Shown one piece after another: positions 40,501-47,600 of a stretch of 64,000 nucleotides of DNA. The first letter of the stretch is position 1. The number at the start of each line of letters is the position of its first letter. The notes beneath the pieces were generated by a model, which worked only from the letters and a program-made list of their open reading frames with translations, was not told where the DNA came from and did no database searches. A program made the position numbers and the translations under genes. The stretch is from Homalodisca vitripennis (taxonomy: Eukaryota > Arthropoda > Insecta > Hemiptera > Cicadellidae): contig NW_025776828.1 of the NCBI RefSeq assembly GCF_021130785.1, positions 1-64,000 of the forward strand. The letters are read 5' to 3'.

Positions 40501-41037
40501 TGGAAACAGAAATGCTCTTAAATGTGCAAAACCTGAAGAGTCAGTCGCAATATTCCTTAACCTCTGATCCTCCTGACCATGAACACTGAAATAATATGTA
40601 CCTGATGTATGCCTACTTACATTTTAAAAATACCATAGGGTATCCATCATTTTGTATCATAAGTGCTTTTGCGAAGTAATTCGATAAAAATTGAATGTGA
40701 AGGGGATAACACCAAGTAAAAATAAAATGGAGAACTATTTCTATATTTACTTAAATAATAGCATTACTAATTACTTTGCTCGTAATTGTAAAAATGGCAA
40801 ACCCTAAAATTTAATGGTCCTAAAAGGGTTAAACAACAGAAAAGGCTGCTAGTAACATATGGGTGAATAAATTAAACTAAGGTGTTGCCTAATGAGTAGG
40901 TCAACAAAATATTACTGATATTTAGGTATACATACCACATTAGGCCTGACGTTGGGCATCAGTAAGCCATATCTGTCAACTTTAAATCCATAAAGGGAAG
41001 TCACCGAAAACAAAAAGACGAGCGACACAGACAACAT
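4325..41037 (-). CDS. Phm: Peptidylglycine alpha-hydroxylating monooxygenase (PHM), ten exons
   Basis: PHM is the copper enzyme that hydroxylates the alpha carbon of C-terminal glycine in secretory-granule peptides, the first step of peptide amidation, using ascorbate and oxygen. Exons on the minus strand: 40936-41037, 28560-28617, 24901-24988, 23302-23377, 21647-21779, 19886-19934, 14236-14381, 12833-12976, 6411-6460, 4325-4489. All junctions are GT-AG and all phases match. The product is 335 residues, close to other insect PHMs. Like them it stops after the monooxygenase, with no lyase domain or membrane anchor. Visible features are a signal peptide (1-17), CuH ligands His66, His67 and His144, CuM ligands His213, His215 and Met289, substrate-site Arg211 and Tyr293. 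Exon 8 has one extra base and exon 10 has two, each at a short homopolymer. The splice sites and the rest of the frame look selected, so I read these as probable assembly errors rather than gene death. Confidence 0.93.
4490..6410. other. Phm intron 9
   Basis: AT-rich intron without recognisable coding sequence. It contains a 23-base A run at 5006-5028, which could be the tail of an old retroposon, and a GC-richer stretch near 5610-5760 with a 69-codon minus-strand frame that I could not assign. Confidence 0.5.
5006..5028. repeat. Poly-A run
   Basis: Twenty-three uninterrupted A residues inside Phm intron 9. No retrotransposon body could be recognised next to it. Confidence 0.6.
6411..6460 (-). 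CDS. Phm: Phm exon 9 (50 bp micro-exon)
   Basis: Codes for AARCTMVSERRTVTYI plus two bases of Gly282, matching the ARCTM strand of PHM. It lies between a TTTCAG acceptor and a GTAATT donor. Too short to be seen as an open frame; found by motif and phase. Confidence 0.92.
7275..7282. repeat. hAT target-site duplication, left copy
   Basis: AATATATA immediately before the left terminal repeat. The same eight bases follow the right end at 11242-11249. Confidence 0.85.
7283..11241 (+). mobile_element. hAT-superfamily DNA transposon, full length but decayed
   Basis: A 3959-bp element in Phm intron 8. It starts CAGGGCCCGGATC and ends with the inverted form GATCCGGCCCTG, short terminal repeats differing by one base, and is flanked by the exact 8-bp duplication AATATATA, the hAT signature. 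Both subterminal regions carry G/C homopolymer runs, including 16 G at 11175-11190. A plus-strand transposase fossil with a 5' exon at 7735 fills the interior. The orientation is opposite to Phm. Confidence 0.9.
7735..11000 (+). pseudogene. hAT transposase (ZMYM-like, DUF4371 type), broken
   Basis: A short first exon begins at ATG 7735 with a Lys-rich start, MSKKPSRV, then loses frame by one base. An intron ends at the acceptor before 8499. The main exon covers a TTF-type zinc finger region (about 8840-9120; ALYCVPCRLF and a GFTNWKKL block), the DUF4371 and RNase H-like core (about 9230-10180; IFDCTPDVSKNEQM, CSAHSLNLVG), and the hAT dimerisation tail (LPVSVASGERSFSKLKLIKT near 10800-10870). 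It is broken by frame changes near 8840, 9150-9350 and 10150, and by a TGA at 9449-9451. No active protein is expected. Confidence 0.88.
11242..11249. repeat. hAT target-site duplication, right copy
   Basis: AATATATA directly after the right terminus, identical to 7275-7282. Confidence 0.85.
11250..12832. other. Phm intron 8, part nearest exon 8
   Basis: AT-rich intron sequence with short open frames only (for example 12017-12220 minus) that show no family motif. No further mobile element could be delimited. Confidence 0.5.
12833..12976 (-). CDS. Phm: Phm exon 8, with one extra base
   Basis: Codes for KVVSGYLV, HHWTLIGKKDPL and, one frame over, PQMFYPVANQV and ISEGDIL. The shift falls at CTGTTTACCCCAG; one base fewer in the T run restores the conserved reading and gives 47 codons with phase 0 at the donor GTAAGT. 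The acceptor lies directly against a minisatellite array. Confidence 0.9.
12977..13533. repeat. Minisatellite of about 43 bp, 13 copies, abutting exon 8
   Basis: About thirteen head-to-tail copies of a unit reading CTTATTGTGAGCTTTCTTAC then TGACATGAACAGAGAACAT. Variants (GAAACATC, GAACTCAG) recur in the same order in copies 1-4 and 5-8, so a four-unit block of about 172 bp appears to have been duplicated. Copies 9-13 are more diverged. The array begins at the 3' splice site of Phm exon 8. Confidence 0.92.
13534..14235. other. Phm intron 7 remainder
   Basis: AT-rich intron with no recognisable gene or delimited repeat beyond the minisatellite on its left side. Confidence 0.5.
14236..14381 (-). 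CDS. Phm: Phm exon 7: CuM histidines
   Basis: Codes for residues 170-217. It carries LAGVYLLGTAGMIPPM, ETACAISENKTIHPFAF and RTHTHSLG. Arg211 is the expected substrate-carboxylate contact, and His213 and His215 are CuM ligands. Acceptor GACAG, donor GTAAGT. Confidence 0.95.
14610..14850 (-). repeat. Dispersed repeat, copy 1
   Basis: Read on the minus strand, this segment matches 51120-51330 on the plus strand. Shared blocks include CTGGAGTCAT, TCTGAAGAGATC, AGCTCAAAACGA, TTTACAT and CAATTGTGCACCTG-like ends. It is probably a SINE or the 3' tail of a LINE. No protein is coded. Confidence 0.6.
15960..16307 (+). pseudogene. LINE reverse transcriptase relic with internal deletions
   Basis: Three conserved scraps follow one another: FPSALKIPRIY with MENYRLMVILNN (RT motifs 1-2), QHG plus STNTAIIRLVETIVNK (the next RT block), and, after deletion of the catalytic palm, LQDFLVKRPVYTLEEFLKNTK and a stop, a typical LINE ORF2 end. 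The FADD box is gone. It lies in Phm intron 6. Confidence 0.65.
17101..19690 (-). mobile_element. 5'-truncated non-LTR retrotransposon (Jockey/CR1-like)
   Basis: On the minus strand the element runs from an endonuclease C-terminal scrap (from 19690), through reverse transcriptase, to a 3' untranslated region (17508-17141), and ends in a tail of AAAT/AAATA repeats (17140-17101). It is 5'-truncated, as usual for LINE copies. It sits in Phm intron 6 in the same direction as Phm. I could not identify a target duplication. Confidence 0.85.
17509..19689 (-). pseudogene. LINE ORF2: endonuclease end and reverse transcriptase
   Basis: The first segment (19689-19423) holds the end of the apurinic-type endonuclease (HHPPLSLTLEC) and linker. 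After a frame change near 19430 a 510-codon frame carries the RT: YRPITILPAIGKVFE, QHGFMKGKST, AYIDMAKAFDKVDH, SGVPQGSLLGPCLF and the catalytic LQFADDLKIF. A one-base shift near 17985, in a CT-rich spot, moves into the C-terminal segment LVEYASPVWSPYTVGNRTRL, which ends at 17509. No RNase H domain follows. The catalytic residues survive, so the copy is relatively young, but it cannot be autonomous without its 5' part. Confidence 0.88.
19886..19934 (-). CDS. Phm: Phm exon 6 (49 bp micro-exon)
   Basis: Codes for GSTDDSGVFLYYTER between split codons Asp153 and Pro169. The STDDSGVFL segment matches insect PHM at the linker between the two copper domains. Acceptor TTTCAG, donor GTAAGT. Confidence 0.92.
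20409..20598. repeat. Tandem repeat, about 64 bp x 3
   Basis: Three consecutive copies share CTCCTAGTCATTAATAAGTC, TTGCTGTTAAA and GCAACCAGTAGAGATTT, with few differences. It lies in Phm intron 5. Confidence 0.9.
21130..21412 (-). pseudogene. mariner transposase N-terminal fragment
   Basis: On the minus strand the frame reads MCPAIEFPAKCKVCSLIRFF, then IHRELCAIYGPNFMDEGSV, with WVHLFN following, the helix-turn-helix start of mariner transposases. One base out of frame it continues with GRPSVVSDELVDRIN. The DDD catalytic domain is missing. The next minus-strand frame (21118-20819) shows no mariner motif. Confidence 0.8.
21647..21779 (-). CDS. Phm: Phm exon 5: third CuH histidine
   Basis: Codes for residues 109-152 plus one base of Asp153. 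It contains ILYAWARDAP, GVGFKVGG-like DVGFKVGG and LVLQVHYA, where His144 completes the CuH site. Acceptor TACAG, donor GTAAGA. Confidence 0.95.
21905..22870 (-). pseudogene. LINE reverse transcriptase relic
   Basis: Degenerate minus-strand RT in Phm intron 4. The best part is 22161-21916: KTTYHAVFESHIKYSISVWG, then NKILVLQKKVIRTLAGLGPI, typical of the region after the RT palm. Upstream, scraps like YLPISLIPTFS and the block AKSQYGFLKEKST can be followed to about 22850 through several frameshifts and stops. Related relics lie at 34960-35560 and 58160-59271. Confidence 0.72.
23302..23377 (-). CDS. Phm: Phm exon 4
   Basis: Codes for residues 84-108 after completing Trp83. It starts with NCGEMA and ends with VCESGST. 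The middle is the variable loop between two cysteines, as in other insect PHMs. Acceptor GGCAG, donor GTACGT, both in the right phase. Confidence 0.9.
23378..24900. other. Phm intron 3
   Basis: AT-rich intron. I saw no coding motif, delimited transposon or tandem array in it. Confidence 0.5.
24901..24988 (-). CDS. Phm: Phm exon 3: CuH ligand pair
   Basis: Codes for Val54 to the split Trp83. It contains GFEPNATMNTAHHMLLYGC, the PHM signature in which His66 and His67 bind the CuH copper. Acceptor TTTCAG, donor GTGAGT. Confidence 0.95.
25123..25345 (+). pseudogene. LINE reverse transcriptase scrap
   Basis: Plus-strand remnant of the RT palm. SKAFDF and DHTLYLLTKLKHLRFSKAV are followed, one frame over, by CGVPQGSVLGPF. 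It then stops before the YADD box. About 40 bases downstream (25381-25416) lies GATCAGATTGCAGATCTTGA, which also occurs in the inverted repeat at 42884-44085. Confidence 0.65.
26640..27760 (+). pseudogene. Degenerate Polinton-like or virus-like protein relic
   Basis: Plus-strand coding-like sequence in Phm intron 2 with many stops and shifts. A short block near 26690-26760 reads NNYVGSHMSFDKFNELCDKI. A Lys-rich coiled-coil-like stretch follows (27040-27220). Then comes a block at 27528-27600 with YEGTQGLWRLLTEDL, continued by NDPLTKN and KKYMNLVKQIW with GSGIRKF nearby. The order GT-GLW-LL, then K-Y-NL-IW, then GSG resembles a multicopy uncharacterised protein of arthropod genomes that I associate with Polinton/adintovirus-type elements. 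That link is from memory and unverified. No functional product is possible. Confidence 0.4.
28020..28425 (+). mobile_element. Retroposon 3' end with A-rich tail
   Basis: A GC-richer segment starting near 28020 (containing CCTCTGCGCTGCTTCTGG) ends in an A-rich AATAAATAAATAA tail at 28398-28425. The base composition differs sharply from the surrounding intron. No open frame was recognised, so it is either a LINE 3' untranslated end or a SINE. It lies 135 bp from Phm exon 2. Confidence 0.55.
28560..28617 (-). CDS. Phm: Phm exon 2
   Basis: Codes for residues 35-53 plus the first base of Val54, containing the PELYLCTPI motif that opens the first copper domain. The acceptor is a T-rich tract ending in ACAG and the donor is GTAAGT. 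The exon joins in phase 0 to exon 1 across a 12.3 kb intron. Confidence 0.92.
29125..29275 (+). repeat. Dispersed repeat fragment
   Basis: GCCTTGCTATTGAAAGACCT recurs in diverged form at 36195-36220 (GCCTTGGTATCAAAAGGCCT). A second block here, AATATAAGCTCCATCTTCAA, recurs at 32144-32163. The 60-75 codon frames over this stretch have no family motif, so I treat it as repeat sequence only. Confidence 0.5.
29780..29950. repeat. AT-only low-complexity tract
   Basis: About 170 bases almost entirely of ATA/TAAT motifs in Phm intron 1, with few G or C. Confidence 0.7.
30537..30690. repeat. Tandem repeat, about 31 bp x 5
   Basis: Five copies built on CTGCCTGCATTGGGATGTTG then ATGCTGTGTAA. One further single copy of GATGTTGATGCTGTGTAAAG is at 31656-31675, about 1 kb away, where the flanking GATGCTACTG context is also shared with 30485. 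The array lies in Phm intron 1. Confidence 0.88.
31921..31970. promoter_or_regulatory. CRE + RFX X-box cluster in Phm intron 1
   Basis: GTGACGTCAC (31921-31930) contains a full CREB/ATF site. Three bases later GTTGCCATGGCAAC (31934-31947) is a perfect 14-base palindromic X-box as bound by RFX factors. A CAGCTG E-box follows at 31965-31970. The surrounding 31880-31990 is richer in G and C than the intron. It could be an intronic enhancer or an alternative promoter of Phm; nothing in the sequence decides which. Confidence 0.6.
33214..33520. mobile_element. Tc1/mariner-type MITE with 28-bp perfect TIRs
   Basis: The element body at 33216-33518 starts CAGTATGAGTTAAAAGTATG and ends with the exact inverse. 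The terminal repeats are 28 bases long and identical. TA dinucleotides flank both ends (33214-33215 and 33519-33520), as for Tc1/mariner insertion. The 303-bp body has no coding capacity. It contains a C-rich run near 33353-33365. Confidence 0.85.
33519..33611. repeat. (TA)n microsatellite
   Basis: About 90 bases of nearly pure TA repeats beginning exactly at the right end of the MITE, with one interruption near 33575. Confidence 0.95.
34960..35560 (-). pseudogene. LINE reverse transcriptase relic
   Basis: The minus-strand translation, with shifts, gives TIDNEEIAQVQNTFLGLIIN, WDLHVDYILSKTNSGIYALE, then RVFHFCNLGVLKK and SHMAYVF. This is the thumb region after the RT palm in Jockey-like LINEs. 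It lies in Phm intron 1 and is related to the copy at 21905-22870. Confidence 0.65.
35591..35990 (-). mobile_element. Poly-A-tailed retroposon, minus strand
   Basis: Forty-one T residues at 35591-35631 form the poly-A tail of an insert that reads on the minus strand from about 35990. The body is GC-richer than its surroundings. No protein motif was recognised, so SINE or LINE 3' end cannot be separated. The 5' boundary is uncertain. Confidence 0.5.
36178..36285 (+). repeat. Dispersed repeat fragment
   Basis: Contains TGTCTCTGAAGAAGATAGCC then TTGGTATCAAAAGGCCTCGC, a diverged copy of the repeat at 29125-29275. Such GAAGAAGA-type blocks are common in LINE 3' tails. Confidence 0.45.
36290..38825. 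other. Phm intron 1, unassigned AT-rich part
   Basis: No coding motif was recognised. Overlapping plus-strand frames of 67-83 codons at 36577-36828 do not resemble a known family. A TA microsatellite lies at 37514-37553. Confidence 0.5.
37514..37553. repeat. (TA)n microsatellite
   Basis: About 40 bases of TA repeats with one CA interruption. Confidence 0.85.
38826..38833. repeat. Target duplication of foldback element, left copy
   Basis: AAAATGCC, repeated exactly at 39589-39596 on the other side of the element. Confidence 0.85.
38834..39588. mobile_element. 755-bp foldback element with long inverted repeats
   Basis: The left arm (38834-39117) and right arm (39323-39588) are near-identical inverted copies around a 205-bp spacer. 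Ends read GGTAATTCTAAGCAATATAT and its inverse, and an 8-bp duplication AAAATGCC flanks them. The arms share a GC-rich block, GCGAAGCGCTGCGCAGCG. The left arm has an extra inverted copy of the terminal motif at 38970-38994 that the right arm lacks. Eight-base duplications fit hAT, P or Merlin-type elements. No transposase is coded. Mirror-image frames over the arms are artefacts of the palindrome. Confidence 0.85.
39589..39596. repeat. Target duplication of foldback element, right copy
   Basis: AAAATGCC, identical to 38826-38833. Confidence 0.85.
39597..40935. other. Phm intron 1, 5' part
   Basis: AT-rich intron immediately downstream of exon 1. No coding or delimited repeat was found. One CATATG E-box lies at 40857-40862. 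Confidence 0.5.
40936..41037 (-). CDS. Phm: Phm exon 1: start codon and signal peptide
   Basis: Codes for residues 1-34. The hydrophobic run VSLVFLF follows the first methionine and is a secretory signal, with likely cleavage after the SLYG segment. The exon ends in LLMPNVRPNV, matching the start of the mature core in insect PHMs, and is followed by donor GTATGT. The frame stays open upstream to 41241 with an earlier ATG, but that would bury the signal peptide about 70 residues in, so the ATG at 41035-41037 is preferred. Confidence 0.88.
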
Positions 41038-42883
41038 ATGGTTTAAAACAGTCAGCCATTCTTCGCACTCAACCAACCTACCACTACGGCTATCGGCAGC
41101 CGACTGTTGAGTGTAGACTGTCACTGCCTGACTAGTACAGAAACAAATTATCTGGAACTGTGAACTGGATGCCAGGAAATGCGCATAGGAGATTGTTACT
41201 TTGGTTCCTCGTTCATCAGTTCTATTTCGGAACTGGTACATTATGAACTAAACTGGTAGACTTTCTTTTGTTCAATAATACTGACTATGGCGTTGTTCTT
41301 TGCGCTTATCTAACAATGAATGTCAATGTTCTCTAATTTTATTAAGAACGTTGTGCATTTACAACAGACAAATCAGCTCAAGAACTATACCTGTATTTAA
41401 TTTATTACAATATCATAAAAATAAATTAATAAAAAGAACAATACAAATGTCCTGTATTTTTTCTTTACTGTTTGTATATTTTCCTACCACATGTAGTTTT
41501 TTCTATATGTATGTCCAGGAGGTATTCAGTAAAGATATAACCAAATTGGTCGTAGGATAAGTTTTGATATTTTTCATTACTAGATGTGCATCAATGATGT
41601 GTGGATATAGTAAAATGAGCCTTTATCAGTTTTGAGTACACTGTTGTGTCTATAAAATCTAAATTAAGTTTATTGATGGAAATCCATTTCAAGATTCCAT
41701 ATTGGTTGAACAAAAGTTTGTGATTGGGGTTTACTAGCTGAAAAATCAAAATCAGCAATGTAGATACTACAGATGACGAATATGTAAATATGCCGTGTGA
41801 TGGTTGCAAGAATAGTAGAAATTTCTACACATAGAAAGAGTAACAATATCGAAGTATTATAAGTACTCCAATTTCAAAGGGTCAATGCTTGTTTATAACT
41901 AATATTGTTTGGCCAATCGAATGTAAATTGTCTACGCTTACATCATCTTACTGGAAAAAATAAATATCATAAAATTAGGTAACGAAGAATAATCCTTTTT
42001 AAACCTTGGAAATGTTTTTGGAAATGTATAATCATTTTACTGTACACTATAACAAATTCAAAAGTTAAGTTAGAAACAGGAAATAGTTTTACAGTTTTTT
42101 ACATTCCATCAGTTAAAACATAAGCGTACCTATGTCAAATGACATAAACACTAACTCACCAATGTTTTATAAAAGATAATTAATTACGCTTATTGTTTCA
42201 CTGACATGGCCAATTTTTGTTTACTGCACTCGGCTTAATAGTAAACTGTTTTTCTGTATAAATGATTTTTAGTAATTCTGATATTTTATGTTGGTATAAC
42301 AACCGATTGAGCATATTACATTAACCTGGATGTAGCTCGTCACTTCTATGTAAAGTGAGAATCGTCATTGCTCTGCAGCTATAGTGCAACGATAAGAAAA
42401 GAAGTTTAAAACTCCTTGGCAAATCCGTCACTTGTGTTCAGCAAAAGAAGACATCTGATGTTTTGAGTAAACATAGTTTAAAGTTTTGTATATTTAGAAC
42501 ATTTGTTTATATATATATATATTTTATTTACGATATTTTTCTACCTATATCACTTATTTTGAATATGCAATTTCAAGTACTTCCGCTAATTTAACATTAA
42601 ATAAGATTTTTTTAATGCCTGGCAGACTTATACCCTTCTGCTTTAACTTTGTCAATTATACGCGCCTTTGCTGCAAAGCAATCATCATACTGTGTTGATT
42701 ATTGTAGGGCAACCAAAAGTAGATATCTTTTTCACGTTATTGTATTAAAACTTGAAAACGTGTGAGGAAGTAATCGTTATAATATTTACACAATTGAACC
42801 ATGGCAGTCCATCCTATTACATTTTAATCAGTGCCGTAAACCTTTTCCATGTCCTTTGTTTGGCGTTTGTTTTGGACAATGGA
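41038..42883. other. Upstream flank of Phm
   Basis: 41038-41240 is richer in G and C than its surroundings and probably includes the Phm 5' untranslated region. The Phm frame stays open through it without conserved sequence. An arthropod initiator-like TCAGT lies on the minus strand at 41280-41284, but I could not establish a start site. The remaining part to 42883 shows nothing recognisable. Confidence 0.4.
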
Positions 42884-44085
42884 AGGATTGTGAAGGAAAC
42901 AGGATTTTTCGGACATTTCCATCGTTCAGTGATACAAAAAATCAGTAACACTACGTTTCGAGATCTGCAATCTGATCTCTTCTTCTGGTAATAACTCTCC
43001 TAACACATGATTGTAAACTAGGTTAAAATAAACAAATCATACCAGAGCGTTGTGACACGCGTGTCAGGAATCACAACCACCGTGTTGTGTGTCAACTTCA
43101 CTAACTCTAAAACATGAACTTAATAAAAAACTAAACACCACACTAATTATTAAAACTGAACTACATAATACAGGTCACAATATAGATCTGTTGCTGGTCA
43201 GTCGTAGGTAGTTGGTCGGCGAATGCAGACCTAGTCTGTAGTTCAGTTTTAATAAATTAGTGTTGTGGTTAGTTTTAATCTGATTCCAGATTTTCCTCAT
43301 CACCGATTTTAGACGGAGATTTATCTGTTTGCTGCCTTTTTCAGTTTATTTGTCTGTTGACTTTTTACTGTTTCCTTTTTCAGGAATTTCCCAATTTTTC
43401 CTTAACTCAAGGTCTTAAGTTTATAATGAAGCCATGGTGCATGGGGGCAAAACCACCAGTACAGTTTGTAGATCGTTGTACTTACTTGTTATTTAGGGAG
43501 CACTTCATGATCGTTTCACTGTAAATATTATTGGCTAACTTTGGGTTTGAAAAGCTTTCAAATTCAAAATATTCATTTAGTCAAGTATTGTAAAAGATTG
43601 TTAGTGATTTTTCTTCCTTGACCCGTACCCACTGAAATTGGCTTATGCAGTCTATTCCATTTTTAGATCTTTATTCATAGTTTCGGATGACAAGAAATCT
43701 TGTTCGGTCATCCTAATCACTAGGATCCTTTTGATTGTGGAGGTCACAATAGGTCTACATTCGTCGACCAACCACCTACGACTGTAGGTTTTCCGTAGTT
43801 TAGTTTTAATAATTAGTGTTGTGCTTAGTTCTTTTTTTTATTAAGTGCATGTTTTAGAGTTAGTGAAGTTGACACACAACATGGTGGTTGAGATTCCTGA
43901 CTTACGCGCGTCACATCGCTCTGGTATGATTGTTTATTTTAATCTAGTTTGCAATTATGTGTTAGGTTAGTTACTTACCCGAAGAAGAGATCAGATTGCA
44001 GATCTCGAAACGTAGTGTTACTGATTTTTTTGTATCACTGAACGATGGCAGATGTCCGACAAATCTTGTTTCCTTCACAATGCAG
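42884..44085. repeat. Large inverted repeat of LINE-tail-like sequence
   Basis: Arms at 42884-43232 and 43753-44085 are about 85-90 percent alike by eye, in opposite orientation, around a spacer of some 520 bp. Shared blocks include ATTGTGAAGGAAACA, GTAACACTACGTTTCGAGAT, CATACCAGAGCG and GTTGTGTGTCAACTTCACTA. Fragments of the same sequence follow RT relics at 25381-25416 and 59405-59460, and occur at 50500-50570. This suggests a LINE 3' untranslated region or a SINE derived from it. Confidence 0.7.
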
Positions 44086-44493
44086 AGGAATTGCGAACGA
44101 AGCCGCGGGTAAGTACTAGTATGAAATAACATACATTGTTTTATAGTTTCGCGTCCGTGTATTCGTACATTTAACAAGTTCGTGTATTTATGGCATTTTA
44201 CATCGTATATCCAAACCCAGAATACGTGACAGGATCAGTAAGGAGGGGTCTGCCACAAGGCACCGCAATCAGTCAATTTCACATACCGATTGTTCAAGTG
44301 ATGTACCGTTAATGGTGAGTTTAAGTAACCTCCAATACCGCCTATAATAAAACAGTTTTATAAATACAAAAACACTTTTCAACAGACTGATTTATGACAC
44401 CCTTTATACACAATCGTTACTACTTCAAATCGACAAAAAATTAACGATTCAAGTGTTTACAATGTTTACCAATCAGGTATAAGTTGACCGCGC

Positions 44494-44675
44494 TACGTCA
44501 TTTTCCCCAGGATCCAATCACTTCAATCTCAGTAATGAATCTATGCATTGACGTCAGGTAAAGAGTCGAATCTTTAACCAAGGAACCGTGCATCCCGTCA
44601 CGTCAGTCAGCGACCTTCACAAGCCTCTCCACCACCCACTCCAGCAACAATGAATCGATTCTGCCTGTGACGTCA
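44494..44675. promoter_or_regulatory. CRE cluster upstream of Phm
   Basis: TACGTCA at 44494-44500, TGACGTCA at 44549-44556, CACGTCAG at 44599-44606 and TGACGTCA at 44668-44675 lie within 182 bp, with CCAAT at 44513-44517. The segment is GC-richer than its neighbours. It lies 3.5 kb upstream of the Phm start codon and could be a promoter or enhancer, possibly with an untranslated first exon that I could not define. Confidence 0.5.
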
Positions 44676-47600
44676 TCTCTCCTCTTGCTCTCCGCGTGAT
44701 CCATTTACTATAATATGGTACACAGATTGTTGAAAACAGTTATCTGGCGATTTCATCTAAAAAAAATATATTATATGCGACAAAGCCTTTATATTATATT
44801 ATATGTTTAAAACTTATCATCCTTTGTCCCTGTATTAGTCATCAGAGACCTGGCTTAAATAATTCCTGGGTGCACCGGCAAAAATTAATTTATTTACAAT
44901 AAAATCTTCAACTATGAGTAGAGTACACTCATCTTCCCATAATACAATATGTAAAAATAAATCTACACAACTACAGTACATTACATACTGTGTCTGTTGT
45001 TTATTAGTATATTATTAGCATAAAGAACTTTATCCTTCAATCATTATAAAAAATTGACATAGGTACTTAAATTATGATTGCACGAATTTGACTCATTAAT
45101 ATAGTTTTCCAAGGTTTGCAAATTTACCTTGTACTGAAAATTCCATTCTTTCGTTTCATTTTATTTTAATAACTAGCAGTTATCCACGGCTTTCCACGTT
45201 ATTTTCAAAATTGAAGGGCGTAACCTTTGAATGAAATCTTTGAGGTATGAAACCTTGAATGATATAATATGAGGAGCAGTATGAAAATATTCAAACAGAA
45301 GTAGGATATATATCAGGAAATTACTTATTATTTCAGTAACTATGGTTAAGAAATTTAAAATTAAATAAAATGTTCACTGGTTTATATTTTTAGGATTGGT
45401 GCTTGTAGAAGCTTATATTTCTGGTTTGAATCTATTACATTTCTGATGCCACAGTTGAGTATACGGGGACGCTGCCTTAGTAACCCCTGGAATAAATACT
45501 CCCATGTGCTCTGATGTCATACCTAAGGGGTGCTTATTCAGTATATGGACATTGCCAAGGCGCTTAATTAGCACCCCTCAGTTTCAATATTTCCCAATTA
45601 TTTCATACATTTAAGACTAATGCATTACTGTTGCAATAGAGTAACCAGAGTTTAACACAAATATTACAATGGATAATTGGTTTTTGAATATTTTCCATCA
45701 TTAACAGTATAAAAATAAAACACTGCGTTACAAGGATTGGAGTCCTAAGTAATAAACTTTAAACAAAGAACCAATATTTCGTTGATGATTACTAAGACGA
45801 AAAGGTTAATTCTTACGAACTTCAAACAACTTTGTATTCTATTTGTGGAATTAAATTTATTTAAATTACGTACATATATATTTTTTTAAATTAATTTAAT
45901 AAATTATATTTTTTGATTTCCCACTTACCAGGACCATTATATCTCTGTATTTCGCATTTTCATTTCAGTTTTTTAATTATGATTAATTTACTTGTTATAG
46001 GAGAATTAAAAATAATAATTCTTATCTGTAAAGATAGTATGACTAATAAAAGGAATTAATTGGCACAATAACGTTTAGCTGCAGATACGTTTCCAATTTA
46101 GGTTGGTAAGCATAACAACTCAAAAATGTAAAATTCGGTGGAGATGAAAGTAATCCTTCTGATAGCTACAAACAATTTGAAAATTGTTTAATTATTTAAA
46201 TTTTAAGGGGAACATGCAGGACATAAATAATTTTTGACAAGCAAATTCCAGCCAGTTTGCTGTCCTGTTGCCTAAAATGTCCAATATGTTTTCTAAAAAC
46301 ATTTTCGAGCATATAAATACATTCTATATTATTTTCGACATTCTGCCTTTCATTGCAAAGGCCAATTAACCTTAAATTTGAGTTAATGTGTTATTTTAGT
46401 TTAAATATGGTCATGAAAAGTGGTAACAACCTTTCGTGTTCATAGAGTTGCTGTCATGGAAATAAAAATTAGTAACAATCAATTTGAAATTGTTTCTATG
46501 AAGATTCAAGTCACGAAATGCGTAAACTCCACTACTACTTACTTGTTAATACGTACATTATGAAGTACTCTTATATTAAAACAGTTCTCACAAAAAGTAA
46601 TTACGAGCCGTAACAGCCAATTCCTATGTTAGCTGGCAAATTTACTTGGATGAAAAGAGGTCCGTAAATGATTTAACCAGTGGCATTAGAGATTCCATGT
46701 CATCATCAGGGCGTTACTTGGGAAATTTATTAAGTATATTGTAGCAGAATAGCATAAATAATATGCTTTGTTACATTTACGCATTGTTGCTACCTGAAAA
46801 ATTCTGTAATTACATGATCACGTTTATGTAAAATGCATACAGCTTAATACATGAATACGGCCAGTGCACTGATTTAGCACTCCATTTCATCAATTTAACG
46901 TCACAAGCGAGGGGGTTACATGTCTAAGGATTGCTAAATCAGGTGCACCGAGTTTACCAACCCTAATGCCCTGATCAAGAAAATATATACATATATAAGT
47001 GATCGGAAACTTACTTCAGTCAAATACATCGGATTTTGTAATTTACTTTTGATCTAAGATTTATCCAGTGCCATAAGTAGAGTTTACCTTGCTGTCAAAG
47101 GAATAAAATATATCTACGTACGTGGCTAAAAAAAACTCTCCATCTACGTTCTTTTTATCAATGAACAGTCTGAAAGTATTTATTCTGACTGTTGAACTAC
47201 AGTTCCGGTTTAATGTATTTATGGTAGCACAGTTGAGTTTGCCTTGTTCCCTTATATTGGTTTTTAAAATCTATTTTGTAAAAAAAATCATACATATGTA
47301 AAAGAAGATAGAATATAGTTGGTTCTGCACCACTTTTGGAGCCATTCAAAATTTAAATAAATACTTTTTAAAGTACCTAAAAAGATCTATAACATCATAA
47401 AGTAAATGTTCATAAGACTTTTTGGAGCTATTAAAAAATTTAAAGTAAATCCATAAAATCTCTTCATTTTTTTCTTAAAATATAAGTATCCACAACAGTC
47501 TTATAAAAGGTCACAAAATAGCAATAGAATGTAGAGTGAAAATTTAATTAATTTTACTTAAAAAGCTCAAAATTCATGAAAAATATTTCAAAATTGTATG

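Noticed and set aside
40857..40862. CATATG E-box in Phm intron 1 as a DIMM site
   Set aside because: Several CATATG hexamers are expected by chance in a 12 kb AT-rich intron, and no cluster was seen.
40912..41241. A 109-codon single-exon protein
   Set aside because: Only the last third is conserved and it ends at a splice donor; it is Phm exon 1 with its 5' leader.
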